Notes: a model not told the origin generated them from the letters alone. 64,000 nt of DNA from CAMYMQ01 sp963730305 (GCA_963730305.1 CAVSRB010000008.1:186001-250000); one strand, 5' to 3'. Positions 26,152 to 35,794 are shown, counted from the stretch's first letter. Numbers and translations: made by a program.

Positions 26152-26556
26152 TCAGCCGGGGTCGCGGAGCCGGTCGAGCGCGCGCCGCGCGGCCTTGGTC
26201 GGCCGGCCCGCGCCCGGCTCGCGCGCGGCCACCGGCGCCGGCTTGGGCTCGGCGCGGGGCGCGGCCTCGGGCGGCGCCAGGTCCTCATAGAGGGTGCGCG
26301 CCTCCGGCGCCGGGCCGCGCCGCTCGCCGAAGGCCTCGACCCGGATCACCCGGATATTATGGCCCTGCGGGAAGGTCAGCACGTCGCCGAGCTTGACCCG
26401 GTAGTGCGGCTTGATCGCCGGCTGGCGGTTGACCCGCACCCGGCCGGCCGCGCAGGTCGCCTGGGCCAGCGCGCGGCTCTTGAAGAAGCGGGCGAACCAC
26501 AGCCACTTGTCGATGCGCGGCCCGATTTCCGCACCGCCGTTGGGATCGGCCGTCAC
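26152..26556 (-). CDS. S4 domain RNA-binding protein (Hsp15-like)
   Basis: A 134-aa basic protein with an S4 domain at about residues 13-75: RIDKWLWFARFFKSRALAQ, GRVRVNRQPAIKP and KLGDVLTFPQG. This resembles Hsp15, which binds stalled 50S subunits carrying nascent chains. The Ala/Pro/Arg-rich tail is variable. The start is GTG 26556, lying in the first copy of a 16-bp tandem repeat, 28 bp after the helicase stop on the same strand. Confidence 0.9.
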   Translation of the reverse strand: MTADPNGGAEIGPRIDKWLWFARFFKSRALAQATCAAGRVRVNRQPAIKPHYRVKLGDVLTFPQGHNIRVIRVEAFGERRGPAPEARTLYEDLAPPEAAPRAEPKPAPVAAREPGAGRPTKAARRALDRLRDPG

Positions 26557-26588
26557 TGGGATCGGCCCTCACTGGGGTCAGCCGTCAC
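26541..26588. repeat. Three 16-bp tandem repeats spanning helicase stop and S4 start
   Basis: TGGGATCGGCCGTCAC (26541-26556), TGGGATCGGCCCTCAC (26557-26572) and TGGGGTCAGCCGTCAC (26573-26588) follow each other without gaps. The S4 gene's GTG start falls in copy one and the helicase TGA in copy three, so copy-number changes would alter the spacing between the two genes. Confidence 0.85.
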
Positions 26589-29122
26589 TGGGGCGACGCC
26601 AGGTCGCGCAGGATCGCGAAAGGCGAGCACGGGCTCGGGCCGCGCGGTCGGCGCTGGCGGCGCTTCCTGGCGGCGGACGTCGGCTTGCGGCGCTCGAACA
26701 CGCCGCCGGCGTCGTCCGCGACCAGCCGGTAGCCGAGCAGCCCCATGACCGCCGGCAGGGCCTCGACCGCGCAGCCGGCGGCCCCGGCCAGCTCAGGGGT
26801 CGGCGACACCGCGCCCTGCTTGGCCAGCTTGCGGACGGCGCGGTCGAGCCGTTCCAGCCGGTCCGCGCGCACGGCCAGGCCACCGATGACCCGATAGCCC
26901 AGCGCCGCCCAGTAGGAGGCGGGCATCGTGTTGGCGTCGTGGCGTACCGCGGCCGGGCTGCGGCCCTCGTCGGCCGCGGCCCCGCGCCCGCCCGCGCCGT
27001 GATGGGCCTGCCACAGGATGGCGGCGAGCCGCTGCGCGCCTGCGGCGTAGACCGGCGCGAAGAAGACGCTCTCGGCGCCCAGCCGCACGCCCAGGGCGGC
27101 CAGCCGCTTGCGGTCGTCGCGGCTGAGCGCCCGGATCTGGGCGGCGACCTGGCGGCGCGGGATGCAGCCGATCGCCTCGCCGAGCTGATAGACGATCGCG
27201 CGGGCGGGCCCGGACAGCTCGCCCTTGCCGTCGACGGTCAGCCCGGTGCGCAACGGCGCGGTGCGGACCTCGGCCCAGGCGCGCAGGCGCGCGGCGATAC
27301 GGTCGACCTGGGCGGCCTGCATCGGCTCGCCGGCGATCGCCTCGACGGCCGGGGCGAGCAGGTGGGCACCGGGGCGCAGCCGGCCGACCGGTGCGCCGTG
27401 CCAGGCGATGGCGCCGTCGGCGCCCAGCTTGAGCTGGCGCATCGGCGCGGCCTCGAACCGTTGCAGCCGCTCTTCCAGCGCCCGGTGCAGCGCCTTGCGC
27501 GCGGCGTTGCGGATCGCCCGCGCGTCCTCGCCGCGGACCGACGGCTCGGGCACGAAGCGGAAGCCGTCGAGCCGGCCGACCCGCATGCCCTCGACGATCA
27601 CCTCGCCGGCCGCGTTGACCGCGCCGAGCAGGTCGTCCTTCTCGCGCAGGCGGCGGATCAGGACGGCGGTGCGCCGGTCGACGAAGCGCTCCGTCAGCCG
27701 CTCGTGAAGGGCGTCGGACAGGCGGTCCTCGATGCGGCGGGTGCGCTCCTGCCAGTGCAGCGGGTCGTCGACCCAGTCGGCGTGGTGGGAGACGTAGGTC
27801 CAGGTGCGGATGTCGGCGATGCGGCCGACCAGCGTGCCGATGTCCCCGGTCGGCCGGTCGAGCCGGTCGACCTGGCGCGCCATCCAGTCGGGCGAGACCC
27901 GGGCGGCGGTGCCGGTCAGGTCGGTGAAGATGCGGTGGACCAGCCGGACGTGCGCCTCGCCCATGATCTTGCGGAAGTCGGGCACCTGGCAGACGTCCCA
28001 CAGCAGCTTGACCCGGTCCGGGCCGGTGGCGCGGTCGCGGATCACCCGCTCGGCGGTCAGCGCGGTCAGCGTGCGGTAGTCCTCGGCGTCGCGCGCCGGA
28101 GCCAGCATGCGCAGGCGCGGCGGCGCGGTCAGGCTCGCGGTCAGGCTGTCGACCGAGGCGAAGTCGAGGTCGGCATTGCGCCAGTAGGCGAAGCGCAGCG
28201 GCTCGAATTCGTGGGCCTCGACCGCGACCACGACCTCTTCGTCGAGCGGCCCGACCCCGGCCGTGGTGCCGAAGGTGCCGTCGTTCATGTGGCGCCCGGC
28301 CCGGCCGGCGATCTGGCCGATCTCGGCCGGGGTCAGCCGCCGGTTGAAGCGGCCGTCGAACTTGGACAGGCGGGCAAAGGCGACATGGTCGATGTCCATG
28401 TTCAGGCCCATGCCGATCGCGTCGGTGGCGACCAGGTACTCGACGTCGCCGGCCTGGTACATCTCGACCTGGGCATTGCGGGTGCGCGGGCTGAGCGCGC
28501 CGAGCACGACGGCGGTGCCGCCCCGGCGGCGGCGGATCAGCTCGGCGAGGGCATAGACCTCGGTCGCCGAGAAGCCGATCACCGCGCTGCGCGGCGGCAG
28601 GCGGGTGACCTTCTTGGGCCCGGCATAGCCGAGCCGGGAGAAGCGCGGCCGGGTGACGATCTCCGCCTCCGGCACCAGCGCCTTGAGGATCGGCTGCACC
28701 GTCTCGGCGCCGATGAAGATGGTCTCGCGGCGGCCCCGGGCGCGCTCCAGCCGCTCGGTGAAGACGTGGCCGCGCTCGGGATCGGCGGCGAGCTGGACCT
28801 CGTCGACGGCGAGGAAGTCGACCTGCCGCTCCATCGGCATCGCCTCGACCGTGCACAGGAAGTAGCGCGCCCCGGCGGGCACGATCTTCTCCTCGCCGGT
28901 GACCAGCGCCACCGCGGCTTCGCCCTTGATCGCGACGGCGCGGTCGTAGTTCTCGCGGGCGAGCAGGCGCAGCGGGAAGCCGATCATGCCCGTCCCGTGG
29001 GCGAGCATGCGGTCCATCGCGAAATGGGTCTTGCCGGTATTGGTCGGCCCCAGCACCGCCGTGACGCGGCTCTCCGCCACGGGCGCGGCGGCGACACCAG
29101 ATCGTGGGGAGTGCCGGACCAT
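26585..29122 (-). CDS. SUV3-like DEAD/DExH-box helicase
   Basis: Superfamily 2 helicase of 845 aa. Seen: Walker A LGPTNTGKTHFAMDRML near residue 24, the DExH-type box FLAVDEVQLAADPERG near residue 105, VIGFSATEVYALAELIRRR, and motif VI QIAGRAGRHMNDG near residue 270. These are typical of the SUV3-like RNA helicases of alphaproteobacteria, usually linked to an S4 protein and FdxA, as here. The long C-terminal half (from about 400) is less conserved. The stop codon lies within the tandem repeat. It would act on RNA, possibly in decay or ribosome handling, by family knowledge. Confidence 0.93.
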   Translation of the reverse strand: MVRHSPRSGVAAAPVAESRVTAVLGPTNTGKTHFAMDRMLAHGTGMIGFPLRLLARENYDRAVAIKGEAAVALVTGEEKIVPAGARYFLCTVEAMPMERQVDFLAVDEVQLAADPERGHVFTERLERARGRRETIFIGAETVQPILKALVPEAEIVTRPRFSRLGYAGPKKVTRLPPRSAVIGFSATEVYALAELIRRRRGGTAVVLGALSPRTRNAQVEMYQAGDVEYLVATDAIGMGLNMDIDHVAFARLSKFDGRFNRRLTPAEIGQIAGRAGRHMNDGTFGTTAGVGPLDEEVVVAVEAHEFEPLRFAYWRNADLDFASVDSLTASLTAPPRLRMLAPARDAEDYRTLTALTAERVIRDRATGPDRVKLLWDVCQVPDFRKIMGEAHVRLVHRIFTDLTGTAARVSPDWMARQVDRLDRPTGDIGTLVGRIADIRTWTYVSHHADWVDDPLHWQERTRRIEDRLSDALHERLTERFVDRRTAVLIRRLREKDDLLGAVNAAGEVIVEGMRVGRLDGFRFVPEPSVRGEDARAIRNAARKALHRALEERLQRFEAAPMRQLKLGADGAIAWHGAPVGRLRPGAHLLAPAVEAIAGEPMQAAQVDRIAARLRAWAEVRTAPLRTGLTVDGKGELSGPARAIVYQLGEAIGCIPRRQVAAQIRALSRDDRKRLAALGVRLGAESVFFAPVYAAGAQRLAAILWQAHHGAGGRGAAADEGRSPAAVRHDANTMPASYWAALGYRVIGGLAVRADRLERLDRAVRKLAKQGAVSPTPELAGAAGCAVEALPAVMGLLGYRLVADDAGGVFERRKPTSAARKRRQRRPRGPSPCSPFAILRDLASPQ

Positions 29123-29170
29123 GGCTACAGAATCATGATTCCGGCCGACAAATTCAACTGTGAAGGCGGA

Positions 29171-29929
29171 TTATTTCGTCGCGGCCGTCGCGTCGGTGGC
29201 GAGGCTGGCCGCAGCGCCGAGGATACGGCCTCCGCGCGGCGCCTGGACCAGCACGGCGGCGCCGTAATAGGGGCGCTTGCCCGCCTTGCCGCGCAGCGAC
29301 ACGGTGCGGTGGACCGGCTTGCCGGCATAGTCGCCGAGCATCTGCAGCTCGCGGACGACGTGGTGATAGGTCAACCGCTTGCCGCCATTCTCGCCGCGCG
29401 GGATATCCGTGGTCCGCACCCGGTCGAACAGCACCAGCCAGATGTTGGCGACCGAGGCCGACTTGCTGCGGCCCGGTTCGACCGTGAAATCGAGCTTGCC
29501 GCCGGTGCGCTTGACGGTGACGTCGACCGGCGCGGGACCTTCGCGGCGCGCCAGCTTGATCATCGACGCCATCGCGGCGCGGTTCGAGCCGACCGCCTGG
29601 AAGTAGCCGTCGACCACCGCCTGGGGCGTGTAGACCGACGCCCGCTTCATCGACCAGGCGTAGGCGCGTTGGCGCGAGGTCGCCCAGCGGTGCGAGAAGG
29701 GATCCGCCCAGCCGAGATAGTTCCAGTAGTCGACGTGGAACGACAGGGCGATGATGCCGGGCCGGTTGGCGAGCTCGCCGAGCAGCCGGTCCGCCGGCGG
29801 GCAGGAATAGCAGCCCTGGGAGGTGAACAGCTCGACCACCACGGTCCGCCGCTGGGCGTCGGCGGCCCGGGCCGGGCCGGCGGTCACCAGCGGGGTGCAG
29901 CAGAGTGCCAGGAGGAGTGCGCGTTTCAT
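29171..29929 (-). CDS. DUF1223 exported thioredoxin-like protein
   Basis: A 252-aa exported protein with a Sec signal peptide (to about residue 23) and the DUF1223 signature ELFTSQGCYSCPPAD, placing a CxxC at Cys40-Cys43 as in thioredoxin-fold oxidoreductases. HVDYWNYLGWADPFS and YTPQAVVDG are other family-constant segments. Function is unknown; a periplasmic thiol role is likely from the fold. It is transcribed away from the small exported protein gene. Confidence 0.9.
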   Translation of the reverse strand: MKRALLLALCCTPLVTAGPARAADAQRRTVVVELFTSQGCYSCPPADRLLGELANRPGIIALSFHVDYWNYLGWADPFSHRWATSRQRAYAWSMKRASVYTPQAVVDGYFQAVGSNRAAMASMIKLARREGPAPVDVTVKRTGGKLDFTVEPGRSKSASVANIWLVLFDRVRTTDIPRGENGGKRLTYHHVVRELQMLGDYAGKPVHRTVSLRGKAGKRPYYGAAVLVQAPRGGRILGAAASLATDATAATK

Positions 29930-29990
29930 GCCGGCAAGCTAAAATCCCGGACACGCACGGACCAATCAATTGTCAGTGAGAGATTCCGCG

Positions 29991-30572
29991 ATGACGACAC
30001 GGCCGACGCCCATTATTCGTGGCTACACGCAACGGGCTGCCTGGGCGCTCGCCTTGGCGGCCCTCGCGTTGGCCGTGCTCACGGTTGCGCGACCCGCTGT
30101 AGCCCAGAGCGGTTGGACCGAGCGGCACCTCGCCGCGATCGACGCCCGGCTGCTGGTCCACGACAAGCTCCAGCCGCTCGCGACCGACCGGCCCGTTGGC
30201 GACTACCGGATGGTGGCCCGCTGGCGCTGGCCGCACGCCAAGACGATCTATGTCTCGATCGAGACCATCCCGCTCGCCGCGGACAAGCCGATAACCTCGC
30301 TGCTCGAGGAGATGGACGGCAAGCCCCGCCGCGAGCCCCGCGCCGACGGCCTGCCGGCGATCCGGACCGAGATGATCTTCGAGGGCGTCCTGGAGCGCCA
30401 CTTCTGGGTCCACGACCGGGCGCGCGGCCGGGTGGTGCGCATCTCGATCGCGATCCTGAGCGTCGACAACTGGATGGAGCGGAAGCCGGCCGACATTCGC
30501 AAGGAGTTCGCCGACCCGCTGTGGGTGCCGACCAAGATGTTCCGCTCGCTGCGGTTCGACCCGGCGCGCTGA
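29991..30572 (+). CDS. Exported protein of unknown function
   Basis: A 193-aa protein with a basic N-terminus and a hydrophobic segment (AAWALALAALALAVLTVA) ending ARPAVAQ, a likely cleaved signal peptide. The mature part is mixed in charge with WRWPHAKTIYVSIETIPL and HFWVHDRARGRVVRISI as beta-rich stretches. I recognise no family. ATG 29991 follows GTGAGAG and is preferred to an upstream in-frame TTG at 29970. It is divergent from the DUF1223 gene. Confidence 0.7.
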   Translation: MTTRPTPIIRGYTQRAAWALALAALALAVLTVARPAVAQSGWTERHLAAIDARLLVHDKLQPLATDRPVGDYRMVARWRWPHAKTIYVSIETIPLAADKPITSLLEEMDGKPRREPRADGLPAIRTEMIFEGVLERHFWVHDRARGRVVRISIAILSVDNWMERKPADIRKEFADPLWVPTKMFRSLRFDPAR

Positions 30573-30594
30573 CCGCGCCGGCCGTCACGCGCCG

Positions 30595-31362
30595 TCACTC
30601 GCCGTCGTCGAAGCCCAGGAAGGTGGTGAAGCCCTCGACCGGCTCGCGCTCGGAATAGAGGTCGTTGACCGGGGCCGACGTGTCCTCGTAACCCAGGCAC
30701 ATGCCGCAGACGAGCACGTGGTTGTCGGGGATGCCGGTCGCCTTGCGGACCGTCTCCGTATAGTCGACCCAGGCCGCCTGCGGGCAGGTGTCGAGCCCGT
30801 GGGCGCGCGCCGCGACCATCACGTTCTCGATGAACAGGCCCATGTCGACGAAGGAGCCGATCTCGAACCGGTCGTCCATGTGGAAGAACAGGCCGACCGG
30901 GGCGTCGAAGAAGTCGAAGTTGCGGCCGTGCTGGGCCCAGGTCTTCTCGCGCTCGCCCTTTTCGATGCCGAGCAGGCCGTACATGTCCCAGCCGAGCTTG
31001 CGGCGCCGGCCGAGATAGGGCTCGAACCACTGCACCGGATAGTATTTGTAGCCCATCTCCGGCTCGCCGCCGGCCGCGCGCGCGGCGTGGACCGCGTCGC
31101 TGACCTTCTTCTTGGCCTCGCCGGCGACGACGACGACCTGCCACGGCTGGATGTTGGTGCCGCTCGGCGCCCGCGCCGCGACGTTGAGGATGCGCTTTAT
31201 CAGCGCCGGGTCGACCGGCTTGTCGGGCAGGAAGGCCCGCACCGACCGCCGCGTCGTGATCGCCGCCTCGGTCTCGTCGAGCCCCGCGGCCGGGTCGCGC
31301 CGGCCGTAGCCGAAGTCGGGCGGCGGGGCGGGATTGGCCGGGTCGTGGGCGTCGTCGGGCAT
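30595..31362 (-). CDS. Nitroreductase family protein
   Basis: FMN-dependent oxidoreductase of 255 aa. The FMN phosphate-binding start TRRSVRAFLPDKPVD, ARAPSGTNIQPWQVVVV and GLDTCPQAAWVDY are characteristic of the nitroreductase fold. Family members reduce nitroaromatics, quinones or related compounds with NAD(P)H. ATG 31362 is chosen because GGAG lies about 11 bases upstream; a longer in-frame start gives an unconserved 21-residue extension. Substrate unknown. Confidence 0.9.
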   Translation of the reverse strand: MPDDAHDPANPAPPPDFGYGRRDPAAGLDETEAAITTRRSVRAFLPDKPVDPALIKRILNVAARAPSGTNIQPWQVVVVAGEAKKKVSDAVHAARAAGGEPEMGYKYYPVQWFEPYLGRRRKLGWDMYGLLGIEKGEREKTWAQHGRNFDFFDAPVGLFFHMDDRFEIGSFVDMGLFIENVMVAARAHGLDTCPQAAWVDYTETVRKATGIPDNHVLVCGMCLGYEDTSAPVNDLYSEREPVEGFTTFLGFDDGE

Positions 31363-31546
31363 GGGCTGGCGCTCCGGTGGTTCACGATTTAGGGCGTGGA
31401 TAGCGGCCGTGGCGAGGCGTGGCAAGTTGCGGGGGCAGCAGGTAGCGGCGCGAGGTCACTCAAATTCGGCCGCGCCCTCGCTCTGGAACCACCCGGCGCG
31501 GCGGCGTAGGCTGCCCGCACCTTTGAACCCGCAAGCGAGCGCGGCG

Positions 31547-32688
31547 ATGGCGGTCATCACCTATCTCACCACGATCCTGTTCGACCACGGCGCGATCAAG
31601 CTGCTGCCCGACGCGCTCGCCGAGCTCGGCGTCGCGCGGCCGCTGGTCGTCACCGACAAGGGGCTGGTCGCGGCCGGCCTGCTGGCGCGGGCGACCGAGA
31701 CCCTGCCCGGGTCGGTCAGCGCGACCGTCTATGACGGAACGCCCGCCTAATCCGACCGAGGACGCCGCCGAGGCGGCGGCCGCGCTCTATCGCGAGGCGG
31801 GCTGCGACGGGGTGGTCGGGCTCGGCGGCGGGTCGTCGATGGACCTGGCCAAGGCGGTGGCGCTGCTCGCGACCCACGACGGCCCGCTGGTGCGCTACGC
31901 CGCGATCGAGGGCGGCGCGCCGCGGATCACAGCGCACGTCGCGCCCGTGGTCGCGATCCCGACCACGTCAGGCACCGGCAGCGAGGTCGGGCGCGGCGCG
32001 ATGATCACCTTCCGCGACCGGCGCAAGCTCGCCCTTTTGAGCCCCCACCTGATCCCGAAGCGCGCGATCTGCGACCCCGAGCTGACCCTGGGCCTGCCGG
32101 CGGGGCTGACCGCCGCGACCGGCATGGACGCCTTCACCCACGGCGTCGAGACCTTCCTGTCGCCCGCCATCAACCCGCCGGCCGAAGTGATCGGCCTCGA
32201 CGCCGCCGCGCGGGCGTGGACCTGGATCGAGCGTGCCGTGGCCGACGGGTCCGACCGGGACGCGCGCTGGAACATGATGATGGCGAGTATGGAAGGGGCG
32301 ATGGCGTTCCAGAAGGGCCTGGGCGCGGTCCACGCCATGTCGCACCCGCTCGGCGGGCTCGAGACCGCGACCTTGCACCACGGCACGCTCAACGCGGTCA
32401 TCCTGCCCGCCGTCCTGCGCTTCAACGAGGGGCATGTCGGCGGCAAGTACGAGCGCATGCGCGCCGCCTTCGGCCTGCCCGCCGGCGCGGACCTGGCGGC
32501 GGAAGATCGAGGCCCTCAACGCGCGGCTCGGCCTGCCCGCCAGCCTGCGCGCGATGGGCGTGACCGACGAGGTGATCCCGGCGATGGTCGAGGGCGCGGT
32601 CGCCGACCACTCCAACCCGTCCTGCCCGCGCCCGGCGGGCGCCGACGACTACCGCCGCCTGTTCGCCGAGGCGATGGCCGGCGCCTGA
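31547..32688 (+). CDS. Iron-containing alcohol dehydrogenase (two frameshifts)
   Basis: Group III Fe-dependent alcohol dehydrogenase of about 380 aa once corrected. The beginning FDHGAIKLLPDALAELG, the NAD-binding GLGGGSSMDLAKAVAL, PTTSGTGSEVG and the metal-binding histidine region (HAMSHPLGG and HHGTLNAVILP) are all present. An extra T at 31748 creates a false TAA, and an extra G near 32502 breaks the frame before KIEALNARLGLP; the C-terminus SCPRPAGADDYRRLFAEAM is normal. Reading across both gives an intact family protein, so sequence error is likelier than a pseudogene. The substrate could be a short alcohol or a maleylacetate-type compound. Confidence 0.82.
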
Positions 32689-32839
32689 CCGTATGGCGGG
32701 CTGGGGGCGCAGCGGCGTTCCCACGGCCGGTTTGGGTCTCGAGGCCGGCTTACCCTTTGAGTTTCGCCACCATTCTGTCGTATCCCTGCCACGGTCTCTG
32801 CCGGCTGTACCGGCTCATTCACCTCGCACCCCCGCTTCC

Positions 32840-34780
32840 ATGCTGAAATTCACCGACATCACCGTGCAGCTCGGTGGCGACGCGATCCTCGTCGGCGCCT
32901 CCGCCAGCCTGCCGACCGGGGCCCGGGCCGGGCTGGTCGGGCGCAACGGCGCGGGCAAGTCGACCTTGCTGAAGGCGATCACCGGGGCGATCGAGCCCGA
33001 CGCCGGCACCGTCGAGACGCCGCGCGGCTCGCGGATCGGCTACATCGCCCAGGAGACGCCAGGCGGGTCGGCGACGCCGTTCGAGACCGTCCTCGCCGCC
33101 GACACGGAGCGGGCGCGGCTGATGGCGGAAGCCGAGGACGAGCCGGACGGCGCGCGCATCGGCGCGATCCACGACCGGCTGGAGGCGATCGACGCCTACG
33201 CCGCGCCGGCCCGGGCCGCGCGCATCCTCGCCGGCCTCGGCTTCGACGACGAGGCCCAGCACCGGTCGCTCTCCTCCTTCTCCGGCGGCTGGCGGATGCG
33301 GGTCGCGCTCGCCGCGCTGCTGTTCTCCGCGCCCGACCTGCTGCTGCTCGACGAGCCGTCGAACCACCTCGACCTCGAGGCGGTGCTCTGGCTGGAGTCC
33401 TTCCTGCGCAGCTATCGCGGCACCCTGCTGATCGTCAGCCACGAGCGCGACCTGCTCAACAACGTCGTCGACCACATCCTCCACCTCCAGAACGGCAAGA
33501 CCACCGTCTTTCCCGGCGGCTACGACGCCTTCGAGCGCCAGTGGCGGGAACGCCAGGCCCAGGCCGAGGCGCTGCGCACCAAGCAGGAGGCCAAGCGCCA
33601 GAAGCTCCAGACCTACGTCGACCGGTGGCGCTACAAGGCCCACACGGCCCGGCAGGCGCAGAGCCGGCTGAAGGCGCTCGCCCGCATGGAGCCGGTGGCG
33701 GCCGCCGCCGAGGACGAGTCGATGACCTTCGACTTCCCGAGCCCGGAGGGCCTGCGCCCGCCGCTGGTCGTGCTCGAGGACGCCGCGGTCGGCTACGCGG
33801 CGGACACGCCGGTGCTCTCGCAGCTCGACCTGCGCATCGACCCGGACGACCGGATCGCCCTGCTCGGCCGCAACGGCAACGGCAAGACCACCCTGGCGCG
33901 GCTGATCTCCGGCGACCTGACGCCGATGGCAGGCGAGGTCAAGGCGAGCGCCAAGATGAAGACCGGCTATTTCGCCCAGCACCAGATCGAGGACCTGAGG
34001 CCCGACGAGACGCCGCTCCAGCACATGACGCGTATGCTCGCGGGCGCCAAGCCCGGGGCGGTGCGCGCCCAACTCGGCCGCTTCGGCTTCTCCGGCGACA
34101 AGGCCAACCTGGAGGTCCGCAAGCTGTCCGGCGGCGAGCGCGCGCGGCTCGCCCTGGCGCTGATCACGCGGGAGGCGCCCGACCTGCTGATCCTCGACGA
34201 GCCGACCAACCATCTCGACGTCGACGCCCGCGAGGCGCTGGTCCAGGCGCTCAACGACTATGGCGGCGCGGTGATCCTGGTCAGCCACGACCGGCACTTG
34301 CTGGACCTGACGGTGGACCGGCTGGTCATGGTCGACGGCGGCACCGCCCGCCCCTTCGACGGCACGCTCGACGACTATCGCGACCATGTCCTGGGGCGCG
34401 GGACGAGCGGCGCCAACGGCGAGGGACGCAAAGGCACCGACAAGACCGGCGCCGACAAGACCGGCGGCGACCGGCCGGGCCGCAAGGATCCCAAGGCTGA
34501 GCGCAAGCGGCGGGCCGAGGCCCGCGCGCGCAACCGCGACCTTCGCGCCGCCGCCGGCAAGGCCGAGCGCGAGGCCCACGACCTGCAGGCCAGGATCACC
34601 GAGATCGACCGCGCCCTGTTCGACCCGAACGGCTACGACGGCGAGCACCACGGTACGCCGGCGGGCGACCTGATGGCGCTGCGCGGCAAGCTCGAAACCC
34701 GTCGCGAAGCGGCGGAGATCCGCTGGCTGGAATTGAGCGAGGCGATCGAGGTCGCCGAGCAAGACGGAGCAATCGAATAA
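32840..34780 (+). CDS. ABC-F family ATPase (Uup/YheS-like)
   Basis: Soluble tandem ABC ATPase of 646 aa with no membrane segments. The two nucleotide-binding domains have Walker A GRNGAGKST (near residue 35) and GRNGNGKTT (near residue 345), signatures FSGGWRMR and LSGGERARLA, and Walker B LLLLDEPSNHLD and LLILDEPTNHLD. A charged linker separates them and a Lys/Arg/Glu-rich coiled-coil tail follows. ABC-F proteins act on ribosomes. ATG 32840 starts the conserved MLKFTDITVQLGG. Confidence 0.94.
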   Translation: MLKFTDITVQLGGDAILVGASASLPTGARAGLVGRNGAGKSTLLKAITGAIEPDAGTVETPRGSRIGYIAQETPGGSATPFETVLAADTERARLMAEAEDEPDGARIGAIHDRLEAIDAYAAPARAARILAGLGFDDEAQHRSLSSFSGGWRMRVALAALLFSAPDLLLLDEPSNHLDLEAVLWLESFLRSYRGTLLIVSHERDLLNNVVDHILHLQNGKTTVFPGGYDAFERQWRERQAQAEALRTKQEAKRQKLQTYVDRWRYKAHTARQAQSRLKALARMEPVAAAAEDESMTFDFPSPEGLRPPLVVLEDAAVGYAADTPVLSQLDLRIDPDDRIALLGRNGNGKTTLARLISGDLTPMAGEVKASAKMKTGYFAQHQIEDLRPDETPLQHMTRMLAGAKPGAVRAQLGRFGFSGDKANLEVRKLSGGERARLALALITREAPDLLILDEPTNHLDVDAREALVQALNDYGGAVILVSHDRHLLDLTVDRLVMVDGGTARPFDGTLDDYRDHVLGRGTSGANGEGRKGTDKTGADKTGGDRPGRKDPKAERKRRAEARARNRDLRAAAGKAEREAHDLQARITEIDRALFDPNGYDGEHHGTPAGDLMALRGKLETRREAAEIRWLELSEAIEVAEQDGAIE

Positions 34781-34783
34781 AGC

Positions 34784-34803
34784 TGCCCGCTTTTCTGCGG
34801 GCA
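34784..34803. terminator. Hairpin after the ABC-F gene
   Basis: TGCCCGC (34784-34790) and GCGGGCA (34797-34803) form a perfect 7-bp stem with loop TTTTCT, three bases after the ABC-F stop. No T-run follows on the plus strand, so termination strength is uncertain. Confidence 0.45.
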
Positions 34804-34862
34804 CCGATGGACTCACATAAGGCGCTACCCGCCCGCAGACCCACCCTGGAATGGACCCGCCG

Positions 34863-35741
34863 ATGACCGACACGACCGAATACACCCCGCCGAAAGTCTG
34901 GAAATGGATCAAGGCGACCGAGGGGAGGTTCGCGAACATCAACCGCCCGATCGCGGGTCCGACCCACGACAAGGACCTGCCCGTCGGCAAGCACCCGCTG
35001 CAGCTCTACTCGCTGGCGACGCCCAATGGCGTGAAGGTCACGGTGATGCTGGAGGAGCTGCTGGCGCTCGGCCACTCCGGCGCCGAATACGACGCCTGGC
35101 TGATCCGCATCAGCGACGGCGAGCAGTTCGGCAGCGGCTTCGTCGCGGCCAACCCCAACTCGAAGATCCCGGCGCTGGTCGACCATAGCGGCGACAAGCC
35201 GCGGCGGGTGTTCGAATCCGGCTCGATCCTGCTCTACCTCGCCGAGAAGTTCGGCGAATTCCTGCCGACCGACCTCGACAAGCGCACCGAGGCGATCAAC
35301 TGGCTGTTCTGGCAGATGGGCAGCGCCCCCTATCTCGGCGGCGGCTTCGGCCACTTCTACGCCTACGCGCCGGTCAAGATCGAATACGCGATCGACCGGT
35401 TCGCCATGGAGGTCAAGCGCCAGCTCGACGTGCTCGACCGGCACCTGGCGGAGCACGAGTACATGGCCGGCGACGACTATTCGATCGCCGACATGGCAAT
35501 CTGGCCCTGGTACGGCGCCCTGGTGAAGGGTCTGGTCTACAGCGCCGGCGAGTTCCTGTCGGTCCAGGACTACAAGCATGTCGGCCGCTGGACCGACGCG
35601 ATCGCCAAGCGCCCCGCCGTCCAGCGCGGCCGCATGGTCAACCGCGTCAGCGGCGACCCGGCGAGCCAGCTCCACGAGCGGCACGACGCGGGGGACTTCG
35701 AGACGCGGACCCAGGATAAGCTGGAGGCGGCGGCGGAGTAG
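34863..35741 (+). CDS. yghU: Glutathione-dependent disulfide-bond oxidoreductase (YghU-like GST)
   Basis: Nu-class glutathione transferase of 292 aa. Near-identical landmarks to E. coli YghU: the start MTDTTEYTPPKVWKW, FANINRPIAGPTHDKDLPVG, LYSLATPNGVKVTVMLEELL, FVAANPNSKIPAL, RVFESGSILLYLAEKFG and the C-terminus QLHERHDAGDFETRTQDK. YghU binds two glutathiones and reduces disulfides or organic peroxides. ATG 34863 is preferred over 34851 because the family starts at MTD. It is a single gene between hairpins. Confidence 0.95.
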   Translation: MTDTTEYTPPKVWKWIKATEGRFANINRPIAGPTHDKDLPVGKHPLQLYSLATPNGVKVTVMLEELLALGHSGAEYDAWLIRISDGEQFGSGFVAANPNSKIPALVDHSGDKPRRVFESGSILLYLAEKFGEFLPTDLDKRTEAINWLFWQMGSAPYLGGGFGHFYAYAPVKIEYAIDRFAMEVKRQLDVLDRHLAEHEYMAGDDYSIADMAIWPWYGALVKGLVYSAGEFLSVQDYKHVGRWTDAIAKRPAVQRGRMVNRVSGDPASQLHERHDAGDFETRTQDKLEAAAE

Positions 35742-35794
35742 CGGCCGGGGCGTCCGAGCGACGTCGACGTCGCATCGCCACGGAACGGGTGCGG

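Noticed and set aside
26411..30658. Very long open frame (over 1,400 codons) opposite the helicase
   Set aside because: It runs across several real genes on the other strand and has the low-complexity composition of a GC-rich shadow.
31547..32688. Fe-alcohol dehydrogenase as a pseudogene
   Set aside because: Both breaks are single-base insertions and all catalytic and cofactor motifs survive; the same kind of break recurs in acnA, so error is more likely.
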